The translations under genes and the position numbers were made by a program. Below the pieces are notes generated by a model. It made no database searches. It was given only the letters and a program-made list of their open reading frames with translations, and had not been told where the DNA came from. From positions 1 through 6,644 of the forward strand of contig CAYMRB010000507.1 in the NCBI GenBank assembly GCA_964392615.1: a DNA stretch of 6,644 nt, given 5' to 3'. Positions 1-5,707 of this stretch are shown here, piece after piece. This DNA is from CAYMRB01 sp964392615 (GTDB taxonomy: Bacteria > Planctomycetota > UBA8108). Within the stretch, counting starts at the first letter, position 1; each line of letters starts with the position of its first letter.

Positions 1-512
1 TCGCCGAGAAGTCGCGCATGATCCGGCTGCCGGTCTACATGTCCGAGACGATGACGAAGCTGATGAACATCAGCCGGGAAATGACCTACAAGAACGGTCA
101 GGCCCCCAACCTGCTCGACATCGCCGAGGAGCTGGAGCTGCCGCGCGACGAGGTGCGCAAGGCGCTGAAGCTCTCGCGTCCGCCGACGTCTCTCAACAAC
201 CCGCTCGGCGACGACGACGACAGCAGCTTCGGCGACCTGCTCGAAGACCATAACAGCGACTCGCCGACCATGGCCGTGACGCAGGAGATGCTGCGCTCGC
301 GACTCGAGGACGTCCTGTCGAGCCTGAGCCTGCGCGAGCGCGAAGTCGTCAAGTTCCGCTTCGGAATCGGACGGGACACGACGTACACGCTCGAAGAGCT
401 CGGCAAGAAGTTCAAGGTGACGCGCGAGCGCATCCGTCAGATCGAGATCCGCGCCTTGAAGAAGCTCCAACATCCGACGCGCTGCCGCGCGCTGGAGGGC
501 TTCCTCGAGTGA
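1..512 (+). CDS. rpoD: RNA polymerase primary sigma factor, C-terminal part (5' end outside the window)
   Basis: Housekeeping sigma factor that directs RNA polymerase to -35/-10 promoters. The frame is open from base 3, so the gene begins upstream; only the last ~169 residues are here. Numbering from the Met codon at 18: residues 1-14 (IRLPVYM...TMTKL) match the end of region 2/start of region 3 of RpoD; 30-55 are the region 3 helices; 59-77 (SLNNPLG, four Asp, FGDLLED) are the region 3.2 finger that reaches toward the active site; 95-118 are region 4.1 (SLREREVVKFRFGIG); 124-152 are the region 4.2 helix-turn-helix (TLEELGKKF, VTRERIRQIE) that reads the -35 element. It ends with the usual short HPTR...LEGFLE tail, so the 3' end is complete. 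The finger and region 4 resemble RpoD/SigA more than RpoS or RpoH, but regions 1 and 2 are not visible, so an RpoD-like paralogue cannot be excluded. Confidence 0.93.
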   Translation, partial: AEKSRMIRLPVYMSETMTKLMNISREMTYKNGQAPNLLDIAEELELPRDEVRKALKLSRPPTSLNNPLGDDDDSSFGDLLEDHNSDSPTMAVTQEMLRSRLEDVLSSLSLREREVVKFRFGIGRDTTYTLEELGKKFKVTRERIRQIEIRALKKLQHPTRCRALEGFLE

Positions 513-589
513 TCCGCACACCCGAGACTCGAAAGAAGGAACACGTCTGAGATAGACGAGGAATCGGGACGAATCTACTTCCTGTTACC

Positions 590-663
590 GCGCAGCCGGA
601 AAGACGCGCGACACTCTCCCCCCGGCAGGTCCCCCTCCCAGCCGGTTCTCTTTCCGGCTGCGC
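590..663. repeat. Perfect 15-bp inverted repeat between the convergent rpoD and fchA genes
   Basis: Arms at 590-604 (gcgcagccggaaaga) and 649-663 (tctttccggctgcgc) are exact reverse complements with a 44-nt spacer. A smaller 5-bp pair (ccggc 622-626 and gccgg 641-645) is nested inside. Either transcript could fold into a long G+C-rich stem. It lies where two converging genes would have to stop transcription. No clear T-run follows on either strand, so it is not a textbook intrinsic terminator; it could be a transcript-end stabiliser or part of a Rho-type terminator. Confidence 0.7.
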
Positions 664-676
664 TTCTCTCCCCCTC
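611..676 (+). terminator. C-rich, G-poor tract after rpoD; candidate Rho-dependent termination region
   Basis: By hand count, the + strand here has about 35 C and 11 G in 66 bases, with many CTC and TCC steps; the surrounding DNA has roughly balanced C and G. C-over-G stretches of this kind downstream of a stop codon are typical Rho loading (rut) sites. It starts about 100 nt after the rpoD stop. Upstream, 544-558 forms only a weak 5-bp hairpin (cgtct/agacg), so no intrinsic terminator is visible for rpoD. The assignment is an inference from composition. Confidence 0.35.
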
Positions 677-717
677 AGCGCAGCCGCCGTCGCGGAACCG
701 ATCAGCTCGAGGCTTGT

Positions 718-811
718 CAGCCCGTTGAACCAGGGCCTTGAGCTCGGCTTCGCTCGCGATCTCGAACGAAACGTCTCGCTTCTGCACTCGGAGCCCTTCT
801 TCAACGGACTG
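718..811 (-). repeat. 12-bp inverted repeat immediately after the fchA stop codon
   Basis: cagcccgttgaa (718-729) pairs with ttcaacggactg (800-811) with one mismatch at the DNA level. In the leftward fchA transcript this mismatch is a G-U wobble, so the RNA stem is a continuous 12 bp. The right arm abuts the TAA stop (812-814). The 70-nt loop has no obvious T-run after it. It may protect or process the 3' end of the truD-fchA message. Confidence 0.45.
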
Positions 812-1498
812 TTATGCCAACCACTCGAGCACGCGACGGCGCAGCTCCGGATACTGGATCTCGAGCGCCTCGCTGAGCTCCTGATGCCGCGCCGCGTACT
901 CGTCATGCGACGGATCGTCGCGCAGCCCGGGCAGGTTGACGCGGACGTTGAGCTCGGCCGCGCGGAACGCGGCGTGCGCGAGCTCGACCGCGCCGCCGAG
1001 GTCGGCCTCGGCCCGCAGCCTCACATCGCTCGCGACCGTCAGCAGCTGGTCGGCCAGCGCCAGTACCTCGAGGCATGCGACGAGCGTCGACAGCGGCGCA
1101 TCGGTCGCGCGGCGCGTCGCGGCGACGAGCGCCTGACGCCTCGCTTCCGCCTCCTCGTCGGTCGATCTGGGCATGCGGAGCGCGACGATGAACGCGTCGA
1201 ATGCGGCCATGTCGGCCGCCTCGAGCTCACGAAACCGGACCGCGAGCTCGGCGCCCTCCGCCGCGATCCCCTCGACCCGCGTCCAGAAGCCCGCGGTCGC
1301 ACCGCGCTCGGTGTCGGCCGGCGCTTTCGCGAGCGATACCGAGGTCACCATGCGCAGGAGCGACGCCGCGAGCAACCCGGTGCGCGCCGCGGCCGCTCCG
1401 CCCCCAGGGGTCGGGCTCGGTGCTGCGAGCCGCTCGGCGAAGTCGTTCGGGCTCGGCTCCGGTGACCGGGCATCGGCCCCGTCTGCATGCGTGGTCAT
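812..1498 (-). CDS. fchA: Cyclodeaminase/cyclohydrolase family protein (methenyl-tetrahydrofolate cyclohydrolase-like)
   Basis: Member of the FTCD_C family: formimino-tetrahydrofolate cyclodeaminase, or the stand-alone methenyl-tetrahydrofolate cyclohydrolase FchA, a cytosolic enzyme of the one-carbon folate pool. From the ATG at 1498 the protein has 228 residues, close to the usual stand-alone size, and is almost all helical. Visible signatures are the folate loop PTPGGG (29-34), a conserved Glu/Asp helix (LEAADMAAFDAF, 92-103) followed by ALRMP, a Ser-Asp pair (157-158), and NVRVNL (184-189) near the C-terminus. I chose the ATG at 1498 because it overlaps the truD stop as ATGA and has a Shine-Dalgarno-like GAGAGGTGG 8 nt upstream; an in-frame GTG at 1510 would add four residues. 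It is the distal gene of a truD-fchA operon. With no formiminotransferase domain, cyclohydrolase and cyclodeaminase activity cannot be told apart from sequence alone. Confidence 0.88.
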   Translation of the reverse strand: MTTHADGADARSPEPSPNDFAERLAAPSPTPGGGAAAARTGLLAASLLRMVTSVSLAKAPADTERGATAGFWTRVEGIAAEGAELAVRFRELEAADMAAFDAFIVALRMPRSTDEEAEARRQALVAATRRATDAPLSTLVACLEVLALADQLLTVASDVRLRAEADLGGAVELAHAAFRAAELNVRVNLPGLRDDPSHDEYAARHQELSEALEIQYPELRRRVLEWLA

Positions 1499-2769
1499 CG
1501 TTCGGTCCACCTCTCGCTCGCGCCGCCGTGGTATGCCTCGGGCACGATGTCGTTCTTCATGATCTCGCGTAGCAGTGTCGTGGCGTACGCCCCCTTCGGC
1601 AGGAAGAAGGACAGCGCGAGGTCCTCGCCTTCACGCCGCCAGGAGATCTCCCGCACGGGCACGCGCAGCGGCCGCCGAGCGCCGTCGAGATGACAGCGCT
1701 GCTCGAGCTGATGGAAGTCCGTCGCCCGCACGCCGATCGCCTCGAGGACGTTGGCCTCCATCTCCGCGGGCGCCCCGCGCGGAACGACCATCTTCTTGCC
1801 GAAGATCGGCCCGGACGCGCTGATCTCGAAGCTCTCGACGCGCTCGCGCTCCGCGGCGGCGTCCTCGACGACGAACACGGCCCCGTTGCGGTGCAGCAGC
1901 GCGACGTCGCCGTCAAGCAGCATGGAGAGATCGCCGAATTGCTGTAAACGCCGCTCGAGAAAGATGTTGAAGACATACGACTGGAACGCGGAGAAGAACA
2001 GCCGGACCATTTCGGGACGCAGCTGCCGGCACGCCCCGCGGTGCTTCGGGCCGTGCCGCAGCAGGTAGCGCAACACGGTGCGCTCGTCGCGATAGCCGGC
2101 CGGAAACCGCTCGAGCGCCTCGACCCACCGGTACTGCTGGTACAGATAGCGAGCGGAGACGACGCGCGGGTTGTGCTCGGTGGACGCCGGGCGCCCGAGC
2201 ACCCGATCGACCACGCCGCGGTGGTCGTGTCGCAGCTGGGCCGCCCCGATCCACTGCGCGTCGCCGCGATTGCCGAAACGCTGTGGCCCGAAGTAGTTCG
2301 GTATGCCGGCCGCCGCGACGCGGGCGAGGATCTCCTCGATCCGCTCGTCGGCGTCCGCACTGATCCCGCGGACGCGAATCGCGAACCGATTGCCGACCAG
2401 GTGGCCGACGCGCAGCTTGTTCCCGTGGCGCCTCGCCCACAAGATCTTCATCTTCGGGATCTCGAGGGCGAGGATCTCCTCGGGGGTCGTGCCGGCCAGG
2501 GAAACCGTCTGCCGGGTGACGCCCTTGCGGTCCTTGAGGCCCGCGTAGCCGAAATCGCGCGGCCGGCGACCGAGCGCGTCGGCCAGCCACTCCAGGGCCT
2601 CCAGGGTCGACAGGTCGCGCTTCTCGAGCTCGAAATAGACGTGCTCGCCTTCGCCGCAGGCCGCGTAAAGCGGCACTTCTTCGACCACGAAGTCCTCGAG
2701 CCGGACGCGAATCCGCCCCCCGACGCCGGGGATGTCGTGCGTGAGATAGGGGTGCGGGATGCCCAGCAT
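1495..2769 (-). CDS. truD: tRNA pseudouridine(13) synthase TruD
   Basis: Converts uridine 13 in the D-arm of certain tRNAs to pseudouridine; cytosolic. The 424-residue product carries the family motifs in order: GGRIRVRLEDFVVEE (17-31), GYAGLKDRKGVTRQ (74-87) with the catalytic Asp at 80 (the position of the nucleophile in E. coli TruD), NYFGPQRFGNRG (158-169), AFQSYVFN (261-268) in the TRUD insert, GPIFGKK (320-326), and the C-terminal LSFFLPKGAYATTLLREI (386-403). All expected motifs are present, so it should be active. It is longer than E. coli TruD (about 349 residues). The ATG at 2769 is the only plausible start: the frame is closed by a stop at 2803-2805, with no ATG, GTG or TTG between. 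No good Shine-Dalgarno sequence precedes it. It is the first gene of a leftward operon and overlaps fchA by ATGA. Confidence 0.96.
   Translation of the reverse strand: MLGIPHPYLTHDIPGVGGRIRVRLEDFVVEEVPLYAACGEGEHVYFELEKRDLSTLEALEWLADALGRRPRDFGYAGLKDRKGVTRQTVSLAGTTPEEILALEIPKMKILWARRHGNKLRVGHLVGNRFAIRVRGISADADERIEEILARVAAAGIPNYFGPQRFGNRGDAQWIGAAQLRHDHRGVVDRVLGRPASTEHNPRVVSARYLYQQYRWVEALERFPAGYRDERTVLRYLLRHGPKHRGACRQLRPEMVRLFFSAFQSYVFNIFLERRLQQFGDLSMLLDGDVALLHRNGAVFVVEDAAAERERVESFEISASGPIFGKKMVVPRGAPAEMEANVLEAIGVRATDFHQLEQRCHLDGARRPLRVPVREISWRREGEDLALSFFLPKGAYATTLLREIMKNDIVPEAYHGGASERWTER
1507..1515 (-). promoter_or_regulatory. Ribosome binding site of fchA, inside the end of truD
   Basis: On the - strand the sequence GAGAGGTGG ends 8 nt before the ATG at 1498 and resembles the core Shine-Dalgarno sequence GGAGGTG. 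It lies within the last truD codons (Ser-Glu-Arg-Trp). It supports the 1498 start over the GTG at 1510, for which it would be misplaced, and it fits reinitiation or coupling at the ATGA overlap. Confidence 0.65.
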
Positions 2770-2829
2770 GCCGGCGTATCGTGCCAGCGCGCGGCGGCCG
2801 GATCAAGTCCGGGGCGCGACGGACGGGAT

Positions 2830-2862
2830 ATCGGGCCCATCAAGAGGAACGGCGGGCCCGAT
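2830..2862. repeat. 9-bp G+C-rich inverted repeat upstream of truD
   Basis: atcgggccc (2830-2838) and gggcccgat (2854-2862) are exact reverse complements with a 15-nt spacer. The near arm is 60 bp upstream of the truD ATG. It could be an operator for a dimeric regulator (arm centres 24 bp apart) or a hairpin in the truD leader RNA. No T-run follows on either strand, so it is not an intrinsic terminator. Confidence 0.55.
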
Positions 2863-3021
2863 TCGCGCTACGAATTCTGCCGCATACGGGGTACGACATG
2901 GACGTTCTGGCCGCCTCGGCGGCTGAACGGACCGACGGAGCGTGTAGGGTGACGACCCCGACGGCCCTCGGAGCCGCCTGCTGACGCCCCTCAGGTGGGG
3001 TAGATCAGACCCGAAAAACCG

Positions 3022-3030
3022 TGATACAAT
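3022..3030 (+). promoter_or_regulatory. Candidate extended -10 promoter for the DUF1573 operon
   Basis: TGaTACAAT at 3022-3030 matches the extended -10 consensus TGnTATAAT in all but one position, in an A+T-richer patch within very G+C-rich DNA. No good -35 hexamer lies 17-18 bp upstream, which extended -10 promoters tolerate. Transcription would begin near 3037, giving a leader of about 80 nt. It would be read by a primary sigma factor such as the one encoded at the left end of this window. Confidence 0.45.
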
Positions 3031-3107
3031 TGCCGTTTCTCACCCGAGCAAGACACTTCCCTGGAACTCGTCTCCCGGATCTGGGCAGAGCCGGGCGCGC
3101 AGAAATC

Positions 3108-3113
3108 GAAGGA
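3108..3113 (+). promoter_or_regulatory. Ribosome binding site of the first DUF1573 gene
   Basis: GAAGGA lies 5 nt before the ATG at 3119 and resembles a Shine-Dalgarno core. It decides for this start over the in-frame ATG at 3137, which would give a tidier signal peptide but has only GAGAC upstream. Confidence 0.55.
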
Positions 3114-3118
3114 CAGAC

Positions 3119-4471
3119 ATGCGAGACCTCGAACACATGACACGACGCCTGTCGATCTCCCTGACCTGCCTCGCGGCTCTCGCCGTCCTCGCGACGCCCC
3201 TCGTCGCGCAGGACGCGGGCACGAAACCGACGAAGAAGCTGATCGGCCCGGTGAACAAGCCGTCCGCCCAGGCGTCGACCGCGAAGACGGTCCGCGTCCC
3301 CACGGCTCCCAAGAAGAAGCTCTCGTACGGCCTGCGACGGCCGCGGCTCAACTTCTCGCCGCCCCAGGCGATCGTCGACCAGTCCGAGTACAACTGGGGA
3401 GCCGTCATGCAGGGCGAGGTCGTCGAGCACTCGTTCACGGTCCGCAACACCGGCGGAGCGCCGCTGAAGATCGAGCGCGTCAAGCCGTCATGCGGCTGCA
3501 CGACCGTCGACTACAACCGCGAGATCGCTCCGGGCAGCTCCGGCGAGATCACGCTGCGGATCGAGACGAAGAAGTTCCAGGGCACGGTGAAGAAGACCGC
3601 GCAGGTCAGCACGAACGCGAGCCGCACGTCGCAGCAGCTGATCATGACGGGAAAGATCGACCCGGTGGTGAAGATCGAGCCGAAGCTCCCGCGCATCGAT
3701 GTCATCGCCGGTGTCTCGATCGAGCCGACGATCGTCGCGATGTCGCGCGCGTCGGCTCACGCGTTCACGATCGACGAGGTGTCGACGAAGAGCACGGTCG
3801 TCCAGGTCGAGCTCGAGACGGTCCAGGCCGGCGCGCTGTACAACCTGAAGGTCATGCCGGTGCTTCCCGACAGCTCGAAGAAGTACCACTACGCACAGAT
3901 CGACGCCAAGGTGACCGTCGGCGACAAGAAGTTCGATCTGCCGATCCGCGTGTCGATCACGGTCAAGGAGCGCATCGAGGCGTCGCCGGGCTCGGTCTAC
4001 TTCAGCCGCCGCGACACCGAGAAGCTCAAGAACGCAAACGCCGCTCCGGCAACGAAGACGGTCAAGATCAAGAGCCTCGACCCGGACCACTCGTTCCAGA
4101 TCACCGACGTCGAGGTGCAGGGAACCCGCTTCACTGTCGAGCGCAAGGTCATCGCCGAGGGCAAGGAGTACCAGCTCGACGTCAGGCTCCCGCCGTTGCC
4201 CGCGAACGACCAGGCGCGGCGCATCGTCGAGAAGATCATCGTGAAGACCAACGACGCGAAGATCCCGGAGCTCAAGATCAACGCGACGGCGTCGATCGGT
4301 CGCCCGACCACACGCCCGACAACAGGGACCACCGGCACGTCGCGCTACACTCCGAAGTACCCCCCGAAGCGGACGAGCTCGATCACGCCGAAGGGCGCGA
4401 CCGGCTCGAGAGTCGTCCCGATCCCGTCCCGTCAGCCGGTGCCGCCGAAGAAGGGCGCGACGGAGAAGTAG
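3119..4471 (+). CDS. Secreted DUF1573 domain protein with basic N- and C-terminal tails
   Basis: 450 residues, function unknown. Residues 1-30 form a Sec signal peptide (basic start, hydrophobic LTCLAALAVLATPL, cleavage likely after LVA-30). Residues 31-85 are a Lys/Pro/Ala-rich linker. Residues 88-182 are a DUF1573 domain: YNWGAVMQGEVVEHSF, VRNTGGAPLKIERV, SCGC with Cys125 and Cys127, then APGSSGEITLRI and a closing strand. The family is widespread in Bacteroidota and Planctomycetota and appears to be an Ig-like beta sandwich of unknown role. Two further beta-rich modules follow (about 187-284 and 287-392), the second with VYFSRRDT and ATKTVKIKS. Residues 393-450 are a low-complexity Thr/Pro/Lys/Arg tail with an RPTT-RPTT duplication. 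It should act outside the cytoplasmic membrane. The gene begins a probable operon; the next gene, 28 bp on, encodes a lipoprotein with the same modules. The start is set by GAAGGA 5 nt upstream. Confidence 0.88.
   Translation: MRDLEHMTRRLSISLTCLAALAVLATPLVAQDAGTKPTKKLIGPVNKPSAQASTAKTVRVPTAPKKKLSYGLRRPRLNFSPPQAIVDQSEYNWGAVMQGEVVEHSFTVRNTGGAPLKIERVKPSCGCTTVDYNREIAPGSSGEITLRIETKKFQGTVKKTAQVSTNASRTSQQLIMTGKIDPVVKIEPKLPRIDVIAGVSIEPTIVAMSRASAHAFTIDEVSTKSTVVQVELETVQAGALYNLKVMPVLPDSSKKYHYAQIDAKVTVGDKKFDLPIRVSITVKERIEASPGSVYFSRRDTEKLKNANAAPATKTVKIKSLDPDHSFQITDVEVQGTRFTVERKVIAEGKEYQLDVRLPPLPANDQARRIVEKIIVKTNDAKIPELKINATASIGRPTTRPTTGTTGTSRYTPKYPPKRTSSITPKGATGSRVVPIPSRQPVPPKKGATEK
4301..4324 (+). repeat. 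12-bp tandem duplication encoding RPTT-RPTT
   Basis: cgcccgaccaca (4301-4312) is followed directly by cgcccgacaaca (4313-4324), identical at 11 of 12 positions and in frame. It marks the start of the low-complexity C-terminal tail of the first DUF1573 protein and looks like a recent slippage event. Confidence 0.6.
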
Positions 4472-4499
4472 TCGTCGTTCACTATCCGGACCCACTCGC

Positions 4500-5702
4500 A
4501 TGATACGGCGCTACCTTTGTGTCCTGATCCTCCCCGTCCTGTCCGCGTGCACTGACTCGACGCCGACGCCGCCGGCCGCACCGCCGGCGGTCGCCAACGA
4601 CGCGAGTCCGGACGTGCCGGCGCCGCCCCCGGTCGCGCCGGCTCCTCCCGAGGCGCCCGCAGGCGACGCGACCGATCAGGTGACGCCCGCTGGCGATGCC
4701 GGCGAGACGCTCGTCGATGCGGTCCGCGGCGACGAGCGCCTCGTGCTGACTGCCGACGATCGCGTGTTCGACTGGGGCACCGCGTTTCAGGGTCAGGTCT
4801 TCGAGCACACCTTCAAGGTGAAGAACACGAGCCGCAGCGAGATCTTCGTCCGCGAGATCAAGGCCGAGTGCGGCTGCACGGTCACCGCCGACGAGATCAA
4901 GGACCGCAAGCTCGCGCCGGGCGAGGTCCTCGAGATCCCGATGCGGATCGACACGACGGAGTTCAAGACCTACACGAAGAAGGACCTCGACATCATCTGC
5001 GATGGCGAGGTCGCGGGCGACACGAAGCTCCAGATGCAAGGCGACGTGAAGCAGCTGCTGCTCGTCGAGCCCGAGATGCCCCGCTTCGAGATCGTCCGCG
5101 ACGAGAAGCTGCTCGCGGCCGCGTCGATGGACGTCGAGCTGGTCTCGAACCTCGATCGCCCGGTCGAGGTCTCGAGCGTCGCTGCGGAGAAGAACCTCGT
5201 CGCCGTCGAGCTCCAGGAGACGGAGAAGGGAGTCGCGTGGAAGCTCACGCTGCGCCCGAAGCTCGACGCGAAGCAGAAGATCGTGCTGCACAACGAGATC
5301 CTGCGATTGACGACCCGCGTCGACGGTCGGGAGATCAAGATCGGCATCCCGCTATCGGTCAAGCTCGAGGACCGCATCCAGATCCTGCCCTCGCGGTCGC
5401 TCTGGTTCTCGAAGAAGATGACGAAGTCGCTCTCCGACCCGGACGCGCCGCTACCGACGAAAACCCTCGAGATCAAGAGCGCTGGCACGGCGGAGCACCG
5501 CTTCAAGGTCACCGGCGTCGAGGTCGAACGCGACGCGTACACGACCGCGCTCGAGACCGTCGAGGAGGGGCGACACTACCGCCTGCAGGTGACACTCGAA
5601 CGCCCCGAGAGCAAGCGGCCGATCGTCAAGGCCACGCTTTGGGTCAAGACGGACGACCCGGAGTTCCCGAGGATCAAGATCCCGGGCACGGCTCAGTTCT
5701 GA
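4500..5702 (+). CDS. DUF1573 domain lipoprotein, paralogue of the preceding gene
   Basis: 400 residues, function unknown. The N-terminus is a lipoprotein signal, MIRRYL...LPVLSAC, with lipobox LSAC and the lipidated Cys at 17, followed by Thr-Asp. Residues 20-80 are a Pro/Ala-rich tether with scattered Asp and Glu, net acidic. The DUF1573 domain is at about 86-184: FDWGTAFQGQVFEHTF, VKNTSRSEIFVREI, ECGC with Cys124 and Cys126, APGEVLEIPMRI, and an extra Cys167. As in the upstream gene, two beta-rich modules follow (about 189-292 and 295-400), the second with LWFSKKMT and PTKTLEIKS. It ends directly after the last module, without the basic tail of its neighbour. It is probably anchored to a membrane facing the periplasm; the residue after the lipid Cys is not Asp, so the E. 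coli inner-membrane retention rule does not apply. Only 28 bp separate it from the upstream stop, so co-transcription is likely. Its own ribosome site is weak, but the lipoprotein signal fits this ATG. Confidence 0.88.
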   Translation: MIRRYLCVLILPVLSACTDSTPTPPAAPPAVANDASPDVPAPPPVAPAPPEAPAGDATDQVTPAGDAGETLVDAVRGDERLVLTADDRVFDWGTAFQGQVFEHTFKVKNTSRSEIFVREIKAECGCTVTADEIKDRKLAPGEVLEIPMRIDTTEFKTYTKKDLDIICDGEVAGDTKLQMQGDVKQLLLVEPEMPRFEIVRDEKLLAAASMDVELVSNLDRPVEVSSVAAEKNLVAVELQETEKGVAWKLTLRPKLDAKQKIVLHNEILRLTTRVDGREIKIGIPLSVKLEDRIQILPSRSLWFSKKMTKSLSDPDAPLPTKTLEIKSAGTAEHRFKVTGVEVERDAYTTALETVEEGRHYRLQVTLERPESKRPIVKATLWVKTDDPEFPRIKIPGTAQF

Positions 5703-5707
5703 GCCCG

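Larger units (their letters stand above)
2770..3118. other. Divergent intergenic region between truD and the DUF1573 pair
   Basis: These 349 bases hold no gene I can support; short open frames here lack recognisable motifs and a ribosome site. They contain a 9-bp inverted repeat near truD, an imperfect palindrome at 2910-2923 (gccgcc-tc-ggcggc), a 4-bp cccc/gggg hairpin at 2987-3000, and a promoter-like element for the rightward genes. I found no convincing -35/-10 pair for truD. Close to the DUF1573 start, cccgg (3074-3078) can pair with ccggg (3091-3095), ending 12 nt before the ribosome site. Confidence 0.6.

Noticed and set aside
412..906. 164-codon open frame on the - strand spanning the end of rpoD, the gap and the end of fchA
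   Set aside because: It overlaps two well-supported genes out of frame and is Ser/Arg-rich without motifs; it is open only because stops are rare at this G+C content.
725..1465. 246-codon open frame antisense to fchA
   Set aside because: It mirrors fchA codons and is Arg/Glu/Leu-rich low complexity; fchA carries the family motifs.
2776..2810. Possible truD promoter (TTGATC, then GATACG, on the - strand)
   Set aside because: The spacing is about 20 bp and the -10 match is poor, so I could not support it.
2041..2952. 303-codon open frame antisense to truD, extending into the divergent region
   Set aside because: TruD is unambiguous on the opposite strand. The antisense product has no recognisable domain and no ribosome site.
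2781..2984. Possible small + strand protein in the divergent region (67 codons)
   Set aside because: It has no ribosome site, signal or similarity that I recognise, and it begins over the truD leader.
3488..4503. Two 337-codon open frames, one on each strand, inside the first DUF1573 gene
   Set aside because: The DUF1573 frame has a signal peptide, a ribosome site and family motifs. The other two translate to Arg/Asp/Leu-rich repeats with no motif and reflect codon bias.
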